Positions 46,940-59,000 of a stretch of 64,000 nucleotides of DNA are shown one piece after another. Source of the stretch: Owenia fusiformis (taxonomy: Eukaryota; Annelida; Polychaeta; Sabellida; Oweniidae); contig CAIIXF020000003.1 in the NCBI GenBank assembly GCA_903813345.2, positions 3,688,109 through 3,752,108 on the forward strand, in the 5' to 3' direction. Below the pieces are notes generated by a model. It did no database searches and was not told the DNA's origin. It saw only the letters and a program-made list of their open reading frames with translations. Every line of letters starts with the position of its first letter. Positions within the stretch are counted from its first letter, which is position 1. A program made the translations under genes and the position numbers.

Positions 46940-47077
46940 CCCTTAAGAAAAAAGCCATGGTAACCATGGTATTCCATGGTACATCCATGGTAATCCATGG
47001 TTTTCCATGGAGATTCATGGTTTTTCATGGTATTTTCCATGGAAATTCATGGACACCCATGGCTTTTTTCTTAAGGG
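46940..47077. repeat. Hairpin element made of phased CCATGG motifs
   Basis: Ends CCCTTAAGAAAAAAGCCATG and CATGGCTTTTTTCTTAAGGG are perfect inverted repeats. Between them CCATGG, or CATGG with one base lost, begins at 46,955, 46,964, 46,974, 46,985, 46,995, 47,005, 47,015, 47,025, 47,037, 47,047 and 47,057, a mean step of 10.2 bp. The open frame across it is a by-product. Confidence 0.9.
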
Positions 47078-49473
47078 TGTTCATCTTCTCTTACATGTAT
47101 AGTTTGACAGTCCATATTGGTATTTTACCTGGGTGACCACCTACCACTACTAGGAACAATATATATCCCGATACTAACAATATGCGCACTACGATACAAA
47201 AGGTGCAGTATGTAAAATAGGCACATAAGTAGGTGCAAAGGGGGCACTTCTGGACACATTGAATACACAACTAAGTACAATGGATTCACTCTTAATTAAG
47301 GTTCTTGAATTTAAATGTTCTTTAATGTTCTTAAAAACAGGAAACGTTTCAAAATCGTTTACAATTATTTACACAGCCGATTGTTCCAAACAACACATCA
47401 AGTAACCTATTTTATTTCGTCATTTATCAGATTCCCATTTGGCCAAAAAGAGCATACATTTGATACATTTGATTCGGTTCATTGATATTTCTAAAATCTA
47501 TGTCTGATGTTCTCCTAAACGAATTTATTTTAGAACTAAATGTAAGTAACTCATTATAATAAAATAAGCTATATTATCGTAAAAAAGATGATATTAAGTT
47601 GATATGTGGTAATGTACATGTAGGCGAACGGATATTTCGTTGATCTCTAAACCCTTCAATTTTATTTTCCCATACAATGATTTGCATCATTTATTGAGAT
47701 AAATTATTTCGATCGAAGAATTTCGCCACCTATTAGCTATGACGTCATTTTTACAACCTCGGGACAGTTATGGGATAAACATATTCATAATTTCCAAATT
47801 ACTACCTGCAAAGCAGGACATTATAATTCTATAGCATACACTGGAAAATTGTATTTATCCTGGGTTAAAAAGTGCAGATGGCACAAAAAATCCGGTTCTA
47901 TAATTTCTAGTGCAACAATACGCAATTTAGCATGCTTAATGTGATGAAACTGGCATGCACCCTGATGCGCAAATAGATAAATTGGTTTATGAAATGTTAA
48001 ATACTCTTTTGTAATTTTGATGGGACGGGAGCATAGTGACATGTAGCAAAAGTGCAGCTTTACGAGGTTAAAATGATTTTTAGAGAGAACGAAAAACATT
48101 AAAACAAACTCAAAGTGATGAAATATATACATCAATTTAAAAATGCTAGTTTGATTCAAAGTTATATCTAAGCTAACTTTGTAAAATAAAATCATTTCAT
48201 TCTCTCGGTGAGTCATCATGAGTTTCCCTTTGCTGAATCGATTTATTTGTGAACGGATTATTGTTCAGGGGTATATTAACCTTACAAGAATATATTTTTC
48301 TAAGAAAAACTGTCAGCACATCACTAACTGTTCTTGAGTGAAATGCTTCGTACCCTAAGTTCATAATGAGTGCTAGAGTAGTTTGACGACAAGGGGCGAA
48401 ATCAAACAAATCTCTTTACGTAATCATTTCAAGAAACTCATTTTTAGTCGTTAAATAATAAATGTACTTTAAGATATGTTTTGGCGTTTCTCTTTCTTTC
48501 GTACGTTCATAGTCATGCACCATCTAAACTATTTCCATAACGCTAGAACACATCTTGGGAGCAAGTATAACTTAATAAAATGTAATTTAGTCCAAAGCAA
48601 AAAAACTTTCACTGCCAACCAATTTAATAATTATGTAATCGTCAAAATTATGTTCGCGCAAAAACTACATCATGATTTTTATGATTTTATACAAAGCGTG
48701 ATTAATTATAGGATTGAGAAACTAGGGCATACACGAAAAACGAGAGTGTGCGCGCAACTCAACATCCTGGCATCTTTTGTCGTAAACAATTAACACCATT
48801 GTCGTAAATATAACAATGGGTAAATGCTGGTGAGATAAGAAGGATCATTCAAGTTCCATTCAACTTTAAATATACCTATGAACGTGGGTTCAGAATAGCA
48901 ACTTTAGTTTCAACAAGAAAACGAATATAAAATATTTTTCATTGTCCGGCTATATATTGATTTTGATGAATCACTTTTCCATGGATTGTCAAAAACTCTC
49001 TTCAATATAATCGGGTATACAGTAAGAGTCTGAGTTTGGCTCTCGGATAAATTGAGAAACACCTCACAATGCAAAAATATCAACTTACGCCAGGATTTTG
49101 CCCTTTATAAGATATAGGACCTGCTAAATAGGTATATTCTCGTTCAGAATTCAATTATTGGTTAAGTTGACTCCACTTCTCCGGACAAGTATGTCTCAAT
49201 CAAGTCCCAAATCCAAGGCAAATTCAAATTTAACATTTCTAGCAACTATATCAGGATTTGTCAATTGTGTCTAAATAATTAAGGAAATCGTAGGCTTAGA
49301 AAGAAGATTTGGGGGACAGTCAAGAAAAATTCAACGTTTTATAAAAAAACTAATCCTATACTCTCTTCAAATATAATGCTTTCTTTGCTCTACTTTACCA
49401 ATGAAATCCTATGTCTTATATCGGGGGTCTATCCCGCGCTTGTTGTTGCAACTTCCATTTTTTCAATTTGATT
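47078..49473. other. AT-rich DNA without recognised genes
   Basis: Minus frame 47,821-48,219 (132 codons) and plus frame 48,476-48,793 (105 codons) are open but show no domain, no convincing start or splice context, and AT-driven codon use. Confidence 0.45.
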
Positions 49474-49800
49474 AGGTGACCCGATGTCAAGGTCAAATTT
49501 TGGGTCGAGGTAATTTCAAGGATAAATGTCAATATCTTGGTATTTGCGTTTTACTGCATTTTGGGGCAGTTGTGACCCTTGGCGACCCATGATTAAGTGA
49601 CCTAAGGTCAACGTAGATGTGAATGGGTCAGGCTCATCTTAAGGACAAATGGCAATATCGAGGTAGTTGGCGTTTTTATGACCTTTTGGGCTGCTATAGC
49701 CCTTGGCGATCCATGATAAGGTGACCTTAGGTCAAGGTCATTCCAAGGTCAAAGTTCATTATCTAGGTATTTGACTTTTTTAAGACCCTTTTGTCTTCAA
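49474..49800 (+). repeat. Tandem block (about 2.6 units of 125-130 bp) rich in AGGTCA half-sites
   Basis: Units begin GTGACCCGATGTCAAGGTCA, GTGACCTAAGGTCAACG and GTGACCTTAGGTCAAGGTCA and share CCCTTGGCGACCCATGAT or a variant. The third has TGACCTTAGGTCA (inverted half-sites) and AGGTCAAAGTTCA (a direct repeat with one-base spacing). Confidence 0.75.
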
Positions 49801-51357
49801 GTTCCAACGTCTAGAGCATCTGCAAAAATGTCGAATTGGCCGTATTTTTGTAAACAAATTTTGGCGAAACTTTCAAGAAAATCCTTTTCATGTAAAATAA
49901 TATTTTGCGATACTCAAAAGCAAAAAAAAACGTTTTAAGGGCTGATAATTCTGCTGATATGAAAAGAATGGCTATGAAAAGAATGGCAATGAACAAAAAG
50001 TTTTTTAACATAATCCAGTGCATAAGCCCTAGTATGACATAGACATACAAAAATACATTATGCTATTTCGATCCTCATTGTCCTCGTATTGTTTAATTGA
50101 AATACAGTCCTTTTAAATCGTCCACTTTATACATAAGATTAAATCATGCCTACTCTCGTACTCATTACTCTGTAACTTTTAATCTTGGGTCTGATACTCG
50201 CCTGAGAGATGAAATGAAGGAAGCATTATTTTACTCAAAGGAAACGTATGAACTAAAATATATTAAATTGCGTTATTGTAATGAGAAACCAAAGAAATTT
50301 GAAAGGGAGAGAAAACATGATGCCACAATGCGACTTATTTTTACCAAGTTGCACTTTTAGTTATGTACGTGTACAATCTGGTTTTGCAACTACTCAAAAG
50401 TGCAAATTCCATTGCAACATAATCGTCTTATTGATCTTGACAATGAATCTAAACCAAGTAATTGATAATGAATTGTTCATGATGTCTAAAATGACAGCTG
50501 AGGAGCTATCTTGAGGAGACAGCTTGGTATTCATTCCCTTCCAAATACTTGGCAGCTCATACCCCATATTATATCACGTGTTAAAGACTAGCTATGTTTG
50601 GGATTTAATAATCGTCAAACATCTCATACAGTTGAACAGATCGACAATGACGTAAGAATTTTCAAACCAAGGTAGACTCTTATAGGATATTAGATTGGAG
50701 AATCGGGCATACTCAACCTTTGAAGGGGAGTTTACTTCTTCATATATTCCGTGCATGGTATTAATTAATTGATACAGCGATGGATTTCAATGAATCTCAT
50801 TTGTATTAATATCTGTAAATTCAATGAATCTCATTCGTATTAATATCTGTAAATTTGTGGAATTTTCTGGTGCTATATCATATTTTCTTAATGAGATCTA
50901 TGACTATTTTTTAGATATTATTTCAAATGAAAAGTATCAAATCATGAAGGCAATAAGATGTGTTTTCCGGTGTTATGGAAATTAATTATTTTGAAAAAAA
51001 TCAAGTCTAAATGCATATGGAATAAGTTCTTCATGATACTCCAAATGCATCCTAAACAAACAGTAAATAATATAAGACGACTAAACCTGATTAGCTGTAA
51101 ACCTGATGAGGTACACGACTTCTATTTTCATTTAGGACGAGTTCAGCATTTTCGATTTGTCTATGAACATTGCCATGGTGATTTCCATCAATATCCGAAC
51201 ATGTTTCGATGTATCTTTCCAGATACAATGAGACAAACAACATGACAGTAAACGATACCAATGAAGTCTACGATGGATATAAATTGACAGACTGTACTTA
51301 TATGGCGTTGTTTAACATAACTTAGTTTGACATTGATATGTCTTTTCTTCTTGCCTT
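49801..51357. other. Intergenic, nothing recognised
   Basis: Open frames at 50,097-50,360 and 50,958-51,245 have no recognised domain. A short duplication, CAATGAATCTCATT then GTATTAATATCTGTAAATT, occurs twice at 50,788-50,855. Confidence 0.4.
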
Positions 51358-51560
51358 AGCCAAAGACTCGATACCTATTCCACTGCTTTAAGCGTTTAGC
51401 GTAATTTTCGCAGTTGTGACATGAGTGAAATTTACTGTAAATAAGGGAAGAGAATCCAATGCATGAATTGACTTCAATACCAATTATTTCTTTATGTGAC
51501 ATTTACTCCTATTCTGGTAGAATAAATCAACGCAATCATGAAGTCATATAACTGTTGGAG
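51358..51560 (+). repeat. Dispersed repeat R2, copy B
   Basis: Matches 9,789-10,020 in the same orientation, with a short internal deletion (GTAGAATAAATCAACGC here versus GTAGAAATTCTGCTAAAATA there). Confidence 0.8.
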
Positions 51561-51999
51561 GTTTACTTAAGAGTTTCAAGATTCCATAATAAATGGAAGA
51601 GGATTTTATAGCCCCGATGCATGAATAATAATATCAATTTACCAATCAAATATTTAACGAATCTTTATAGTTTTCATAATTATTGCTTGATTGAAATAGT
51701 GAATTGCTTTGTTATTTTGTTAGTGAACTGATTATATTTATACTATGCATCGATGCTGTCGCATTCCTTAAATCTGTAAAATTGAAGGTTGTGATATTGA
51801 TAATAAAGTCAGAAACTGATACTTCATAATTGATTATTATTCGTAATGAATTTGACAATTTTCGAATCCCCGATTATGTCATATTAACGAATAATATAAT
51901 AAAATAGACGAATGAAATTGAAATTCATATCTACATGTAGATAAATGTAAGAACTAATTTTATGTTATTTCCCACTTGATTGCACTATAAATAAGAGGG
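51561..51999. other. AT-rich DNA, nothing recognised
   Basis: No gene or repeat copy recognised. Confidence 0.4.
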
Positions 52000-52602
52000 G
52001 GAATAACCCCAGGGTTCCAATAATATGTCTATAATGTAAACCTGTATTGAGATATAAAGCAAAACAACCCAATAAAGTGTGTATTATGATTAAATTTTCT
52101 GTTATCTCAAAATCTGCTTGGAACTATACCATTGGATTACTATGGGGAATTCCTCAAATAGAAAATTCTTGGGATTAAGGAAGGTGTACCATTTAAACAA
52201 TTTGAGAAATTATTGGTTGTAATATAAATAAGAAGGGAAATTTGCTGCAAGGGCTAAATTGCCTAAATACCAAGTTGTTTTAAAGTTTACTTGAGTTTTG
52301 AAAGGGCTAATTATTCTATAGAGGCCAAACTGGTCAGTTGAGCCCAAGTTTTTGTAGTAGAAACATCAGTGAAGAAGTAATGATATTTTAGAATATTTTT
52401 ATGGAAATAAAGTTAGTGTGAAAAGTTATCTTTAATATTTAGATTTAGATGTGCACATTAAGATTAGAGTAGGATAAGTTTAGAATCACAAGTGGAACAA
52501 AGAAACAAAGTAGTCAGAATCAACACAAAGAAAAATACTTTACCTCGAAATCTACAAGGAGAGAACAACAATAGAATACTGGTATGGTATAATTCGTTCA
52601 CA
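52000..52602 (+). mobile_element. LTR of a tRNA-Leu-primed retroelement (5' limit uncertain)
   Basis: The DNA just before the primer site at 52,603 ends in ...GTTCACA, as an LTR should (CA). Upstream contains TATAAATAAG (about 52,221) and AATAAA signals, compatible with an LTR promoter and poly(A) site. I could not find its start or a second copy in the window, so only the 3' edge is supported. Confidence 0.4.
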
Positions 52603-52619
52603 TGGTGGCAGCGGTGGGA
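52603..52619 (+). other. Primer-binding site complementary to tRNA-Leu
   Basis: TGGTGGCAGCGGTGGGA is complementary to the 3' end (…CCCACCGCTGCCA plus CCA) of tRNA-Leu of the AAG type. It lies immediately after the CA of the putative LTR, as in LTR retrotransposons. No gag-pol sequence follows; 270 bp later another element has inserted. Confidence 0.65.
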
Positions 52620-52884
52620 AACATATTTAAAACAGCATTAATATTATTCAAAAGCGATCGTAATAATAATTCCCAGGCCTCTGAAGTTTGATAATCCTTG
52701 AAAATGAGAAATATAATTTAGGATTATATGGTGCAGTCTTCTAGTCAATAAAATATTTTAAATAATATTGATGTTTTTAGATGAAAAACACAAGCGAATG
52801 CATGAAAATCTCTCCAGATCCATTCATCAACTATTACAGCTGGAATAAAATGCAATATTCCCATTAGACTTTATATAGGAGTAA
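52620..52884. other. Remnant interior of the tRNA-Leu-primed element
   Basis: Expected to be the untranslated leader; no coding region recognised. Confidence 0.35.
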
Positions 52885-52889
52885 GTATA
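52885..52889. other. Target-site duplication, left
   Basis: GTATA immediately before the left LTR, repeated at 55,012-55,016. Confidence 0.85.
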
Positions 52890-53835
52890 TGTCACATGTT
52901 ATAGTTGATTTATGTTATATTGTTTCAAATAAGTGCAGTTTACCTTTTCCTTTGAGTAAATCTAAATTGTCCATAGTCCTTTATGTAGAAATTTACAGTT
53001 GATTAGTTTTATTGTACTTTAATCCTTTGACATAAACTCATGTTGTTACACTGAGTAGAGTATTAGAGTAATATAGTGACCTAGCTGAGTTATGAAATAA
53101 AGAGAACAGACTGAGTGAGATGGGAAAGTGAAGGAAGAAACTTGTTCAACAAGTTTAGGAGAACTGTGGATTTTGCAAATATGAAAGACTTATATACATC
53201 TTCATGTGTAGAATGGAACACTATGAACATATCAGTTATCTGGAATAACCTTTTGATGTCGTGCCACGTATATATTTATGTCGTATGCTGAGACTGTCTT
53301 CTGTGTATTAGTGCATATGGAGAGTGATCCGAACATCCTGCATTTGTGTTGTACTTAGCTATGGGATACACGCACCCTTAGTTTTCCACTGACGGAATAG
53401 TGGACTACTGTGTTTGTGTTAGGTATTGCGCAGGATGAGGATTCCTGCCATACTTGTGAAGTCGTGTAGCTCCATGGGAGTACTTTAAAGCTTGTGACGT
53501 AATACAAGTTTTGTGTTATGGATAACCGAAGAAATCTATGTGTAACATTTACTTCGTTTGTGACTGGATTTGTGTACAAGGCATTTATTTCCTTTTATGG
53601 ATTAAACTATATGTGTCTGACTTAATGGATATAATACCGTCTTCAGGTTCCAGGACTGTAGTTGTGGTGTTATATATAATCACTTTTGTGATTTAATCAA
53701 GATATTCACCTTTTATTCCTTCACCTTGTGATTTTAAAGATATTTTAGATTCTCAATAGAATATAAAATTAATTATCTTACATTAAATGTGATATCTGTT
53801 ATCTTTTTATTGAAAAGAACCTTTACTCTGTGACA
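52890..53835 (+). repeat. Left LTR, 946 bp
   Basis: Begins TGTCACATGTTATAG and ends TTTACTCTGTGACA. The termini TGTCACA/TGTGACA are short inverted repeats. AATAAAG at about 53,095 may serve as the poly(A) signal. The minus frame at 53,355-53,579 is identical to the one in the right LTR and is not a gene. Confidence 0.95.
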
Positions 53836-53836
53836 A

Positions 53837-53853
53837 TGGGGGCTCGTCCGGGA
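53837..53853 (+). other. Primer-binding site complementary to tRNA-Pro
   Basis: TGGGGGCTCGTCCGGGA is the standard tRNA-Pro primer site of many retroelements, matching 17 bases in a row and starting one base after the LTR. Confidence 0.92.
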
Positions 53854-54065
53854 GAAAAAGATAGTAGATGTGTTTAATTATGTCATAGATATTATGCATT
53901 TAGTTTTAGTGTTGTTTTATTTTGTAAGATAGCAAGTAATTTATATGTACTATCAGTTTATAATATCTTACATTCATTTTAAACATAACTCAATAATGTA
54001 ATTCTTAATTTGGTCAGAATTAATTCATGTTTTCAACATTACTTAATTCTCAAACATGGGGGTAA
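53854..54065. other. Interior of the LTR element, no coding capacity
   Basis: AT-rich, stops in all frames. Ends with ATGGGGGTAA, a weak polypurine-tract candidate at 54,056-54,065. Confidence 0.8.
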
Positions 54066-55011
54066 TGTCACATGTTATAGTTGATTTATGTTATATTGTT
54101 TCAAATAAGTGCAGTTTACCTTTTCCTTTGAGTAAATCTAAATTGTCCATAGTCCTTTATGTAGAAATTTACAGTTGATTAGTTTTATTGTACTTTAATC
54201 CTTTGACATAAACTCATGTTGTTACACTGAGTAGAGTATTAGAGTAATATAGTGACCTAGCTGAGTTATGAAATAAAGAGAACAGACTGAGTGAGATGGG
54301 AAAGTGAAGGAAGAAACTTGTTCAACAAGTTTAGGAGAACTGTGGATTTTGCAAATATGAAAGACTTATATACATCTTCATGTGTAGAATGGAACACTAT
54401 GAACATATCAGTTATCTGGAATAACCTTTTGATGTCGTGCCACGTATATATTTATGTCGTATGCTGAGACTGTCTTCTGTGTATTAGTGCATATGGAGAG
54501 TGATTCGAACATCCTGCATTTGTGTTGTACTTAGCTATGGGATACACGCACCCTTAGTTTTCCACTGACGGAATAGTGGACTACTGTGTTTGTGTTAGGT
54601 ATTGCGCAGGATGAGGATTCCTGCCATACTTGTGAAGTCGTGTAGCTCCATGGGAGTACTTTAAAGCTTGTGACGTAATACAAGTTTTGTGTTATGGATA
54701 ACCGAAGAAATCTATGTGTAACATTTACTTCGTTTGTGACTGGATTTGTGTACAAGGCATTTATTTCCTTTTATGGATTAAACTATATGTGTCTGACTTA
54801 ATGGATATAATACCGTCTTCAGGTTCCAGGACTGTAGTTGTGGTGTTATATATAATCACTTTTGTGATTTAATCAAGATATTCACCTTTTATTCCTTCAC
54901 CTTGTGATTTTAAAGATATTTTAGATTCTCAATAGAATATAAAATTAATTATCTTACATTAAATGTGATATCTGTTATCTTTTTATTGAAAAGAACCTTT
55001 ACTCTGTGACA
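54066..55011 (+). repeat. Right LTR, 946 bp
   Basis: Offset from the left LTR by 1,176 bp throughout, same length. One substitution noticed (54,505). Followed by GTATA (55,012-55,016). Confidence 0.95.
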
Positions 55012-55016
55012 GTATA

Positions 55017-55411
55017 TAGTAAGCAGAAACTTATATTGTCAAATTATTGGTTTTTGATTGTGAATTATCTCTTGATCTGAAAAAACAAAAACACTCTTCA
55101 CCTTAAATGACACCATCCAGCAATCTGCTGGGGTTCCATGCGGTCTAATTCTGTCTCAACTGCATGATAATATCCAGTAACATGTCATATTTAATATACC
55201 TTTCAAGCGTGGATTTTAAAACTAAGTGAACTACTATAAGTAGTTATATAGTATTGTTTTGTCTTATAGAATAGGAATATCGTATTTAAAAATCATTTAT
55301 ATCCATGACTGGATATTGATATATTCACCAGTGAGCACAGCAAATGAGTGAAGATGTTGTTGAAAACCCCTAGATATTCTATACCCTCGCAACCATATAG
55401 GATAATATATA
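55017..55411. other. Spacer, nothing recognised
   Basis: No gene or repeat copy recognised. Confidence 0.4.
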
Positions 55412-56034
55412 CAGGGTGGGCCAAAAAACGCCACTTTTTTCAAGACACTACAACATTTTTATTTTCCAACCTACATACCCCAAATTTTGCAGTTATATAG
55501 TGCCAAGGGTTCTTAGTAATAATATAATGTAACAAGTCCTTCACTTTGGATTATATTTGATCTAAAAGGAAGTTCAATTGATCCCCCACCCTAATTGATG
55601 ATATATTTTAGTTTTAATCGCCTTGCTGATATTACAGTATCAATGAAATGTTACCTAAGATTTTTCAACCTGTCTTAATTGCCAGCTTTAGTTGAGCAAT
55701 TTTCTAGATTGGGGGCCTTCATACAATCTCCTGGAGACCTTCCCATACCCTATACTCACTGGGGTTTGCATCAGGACTATTAGCTGAGCGATCATCAGGC
55801 CGTATTAGTTCAGGAACATTTTGCAAATTATGCTTATTTCTCATGGAATACCACATGTTTACATGTAAGTGAGACGCTGGTGACATATTTTATTCAAGTA
55901 AAAGTGTATAATTCATGATGCATGGCTAGATAACAACCTCAAGTTTCATTTGGTATGCAAATTATGATTTAATATCAAAAATTAAAAAAATTATAGCATT
56001 TTGAAAAAAAAGTGGCGTTTTTTGGCCCACCCTG
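55412..56034 (-). mobile_element. Mariner-like element, 623 bp, with transposase remnant
   Basis: Perfect inverted ends of about 29 bp (beginning CAGGGTGGGCCAAAAAACGC at 55,412 and its complement at 56,034), flanked by TA (55,410-55,411; 56,035-56,036). An internal deletion removed most of the transposase gene; only the C-terminal catalytic part remains on the minus strand. Confidence 0.93.
55719..55832 (-). pseudogene. Mariner transposase remnant around the third catalytic Asp
   Basis: The minus strand reads R-S-A-N-S-P-D-A-N-P-S-E-Y-R-V-W-E-G-L-Q-E then I-V and a stop at 55,719-55,721. This matches the family motif W-P-A-N-S-P-D-L-N-P-x-[DE]-[YF] that holds the last Asp of the DDE/D triad. 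Nothing of the DNA-binding domain or the first two acidic residues is left. Non-functional. Confidence 0.8.
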
Positions 56035-59000
56035 TATATATTGAATTGAAATGTCAATATTGATGAATGTATTTATATTCATCAATTTATGATGAAAAGT
56101 TGATAATTTTACAAGAATTGTTCAGACAAAAGTTCAACATCCTATAAGTCAATTCTCAAACTTTATAGCATTTTATGACATTTTCATTCCGAGTGACTGT
56201 AACAAGTTGTAATAAACAGTCGAATTTTTTTATGAGATGATATTTGGTTGTTAAAAAGGCTTAATGTTTTTCTTTATCTCTGGCAAATGTTCAATGGAAA
56301 CCTGGGATCAAACAATTTTGTAACAAGCACATTTTCCATTTATCAAAAAATAACTGCTTTGCTCCGACTTTTGTTGTTGAGAAAACATATGTCATTCTAT
56401 AAGGCTGGATTTAAGATGAAAGCGTTCAGGGTAATGTCCTGTGACAAGTCAATATGAACGAATGGCGTTATAGTATACAATTTTCGGTACTTCAATTATC
56501 TAGATATATTATGTTTCCAAGGTTATAATTCATGCCATTTATATCACTGTCATGCTTCACCGAATATTCATCAGCATCATACGCATTTCGTTGCCTGTTT
56601 ACATTGCAATTTGTTAAAGCTGGTTCTTTAATATTATCTTTGATATTTGGAATATGGCAACATTCTACCAGCTGCCAGACAATTTATTTAAAATCAGTAA
56701 AAGCTACACTATGCGATGTCTAACAAATTAAAGGCCCACTTTGGGAATTGTCAACATTTTTGGGCAAAATAAAGACTTACATTTAAATTTCATAGTATGT
56801 CCAATGTATTGGTAAGAACTTTATCTTTCATTTGACACCTGCAACAGCTCAAATGGACCACATCAAAGCTTACAGTAAATTATCAAAAAATATTTTTGAT
56901 CTGTCAAGCTTTATATATCAAGTTGTTATCAATGTCATTGACAGATGGCGAAGTTGTTTGTATTTCATGAAACATTCATTTTTATAGAAGTGTCGCCATC
57001 TTTTAAATCAATAAAGCATGCACTTTGTTCAGCATGTGCATGACTAATGATCTCTGAACTTCAAATGCTTTTTTCTATGTGAGTTATTTTTTTCTCGGTC
57101 CAATATTAAAGCAAATCAAACTTTGTGTCATATTTGGGCAAGTGTGTGATTAACACATTTCAATGATTATTTTTTTCTTATAAAATTAAGTATAGTGTGC
57201 ATTTAACCTAAAATTGTAGCTTACATTAAATGAAAAATAGGTGATTTATTTAGTTCTTTTTCATTATTAAGATGTCTTGGGAGCATTAGTCCTGACATTA
57301 ATTTAAATATTTGTTTTAAAGTGTGCGCCCGACCTGGCTACGTCCGCCAGTTTATACTGGCGGATTAGACTAGTTCATTTTTTATATGTGTGTGAAAGCT
57401 TTCTCTTATTTGCGTTTTTTCGTTTAGTACGGTTTTGTTATTATTGCCGAGGTCATATAACCGGGATAAAACAATGATTATCGTTGACTGCGCACACACA
57501 AAACATTTACGTCGAGTGAACAGTGTTATTATATTAGTGTGATAATAAGCTGTACATTACCACTGCTGCATGTACATATTAGGGCTCATAAAGAGTGGAT
57601 AGGGAGGTTTTGTTTGTCACTTTTAAATTTTACATTTCAAAATTGCCATTTTACATGTCATAATTTCTTTGTTTCATTCGTTTAGCCGATCAAAACATTG
57701 TAAAACAATAAATCGTCTGTTACGTATAATCAATTTTGTTCAGTTTTGATTAGTTGTCAGAATGAAGTTACGTTCATCTGAATCCATGTTTCAAAACAAA
57801 AATCATATTTTCTTCACTTCAAGATACTTCAGTGAGATGAATGCTCGGAATTGTCGTTTGCAATAACTTATTGTCGTATTCGTTCTTTTATCTACTCGAT
57901 AGAAGCATTTAGTCGTACATTTGATACCAGGTCACCTTCTCGCATACCTCTTGGGGAGCCCCATATTTGTGTCTGTACTCATGGAAGTAAATTCCCCGGT
58001 GTAGCCGAGAGCCACAAACTTTCATCAGGTTCGAAAAGGCCAATTTCTCTCATATATACTCATATTTTATTAATTATCACCTACAAAGTATTGCTAATAA
58101 CTATATGTAATTTCAATAAGGAAACTTATCTGGCTACATGTAAATTCAATATCAACACTAGATGTTCGCTCAACACGTCCTGGCTTACCTTGTGATGACA
58201 AACCCTGGGTTTTCGCTATTTATAGTTTATCAACACCTGGACGCATGCGCATTTTATAGTTTATCAGGCACTTTAAGGTGTCGTTTTGACTCAAACAAGC
58301 GTTGGAATATTAACTACATTTGGATACTATAGATTTAACTTGATTTAACTTTTTAAAACAAGTTTTATCATTCTTGTGACACACCTTTCTAATTTTGTTT
58401 TTTTCCTTAATTACACAAAAAGAGAGGGATTTTTGAATATCAAAATATAAATATAAATAAATCAATGTAAAACAGGCTTACGATATGGTCTAATAGTAAA
58501 CATGGTTTTGACAAACGTTTGGAGAAAAGTGTATGCCAATCATCAAATTGCTATATGCAAACATTAGGCTTTCACGATCAAGGCCAATATCGTGTGCAAA
58601 TGATGGTTTGTGAGCTATCTCAATCTACCTTTTGACGGATGTCAGAGAACATTAAATACATAGCACTCTCTCTGACAGGCGATAATAGTATGATTTGCAA
58701 TGGCATCAAGCTGGCTTTGGCATCTACGTGATGAGAACGCCGGCGTCCCAAATGTGAATTCTACACGTAATCAATGTCGTTAATGGTTTGGTGGCAAAAG
58801 ATGTTTCGTTAAGACATAGATAAGCCATTTGATCTGCCGAGAGATGGAGAACAGCCACGCGGATAACAATTCTTATATTTTTCTATAAATTGCTTTGAAC
58901 TCTTGTACTAGTATTTGATTTGGTGATACTAAGACTATTTTTATGTTATTTAACGAGAAATATGCGTACTAGTATTTTAATATCCGATAATCGCGAAAAA

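Larger units (their letters stand above)
52890..55011 (+). mobile_element. Young, non-coding LTR retrotransposon (long-LTR TRIM/LARD-like)
   Basis: Two 946-bp LTRs, in direct orientation, enclose only 230 bp, so the element has no gag, protease, polymerase or integrase. It has the parts needed for mobilisation in trans: TG...CA LTR ends, a tRNA-Pro primer site one base after the left LTR, a short purine-rich stretch (ATGGGGGTAA) before the right LTR, and a 5-bp target-site duplication GTATA. The LTRs differ at one position by eye (53,329 C; 54,505 T). It is larger in LTR and smaller in interior than classic TRIMs. An autonomous partner elsewhere in the genome is expected. Confidence 0.95.

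Noticed and set aside
46912-47136. Frame encoding repeated V-F-H-G words
   Set aside because: A direct consequence of the phased CCATGG repeat.
47821-48219. 132-codon minus frame
   Set aside because: AT-driven composition, no motif, no splice or promoter context.
53355-54755. Two identical 74-codon minus frames
   Set aside because: They sit at the same position in the two LTRs and are duplicates by element structure, not genes.
52890-55011. Endogenous retrovirus, because of the tRNA-Pro primer site
   Set aside because: No gag, pol or env sequence is present, and tRNA-Pro priming is also used by LTR retrotransposons; only a non-coding LTR element is supported.
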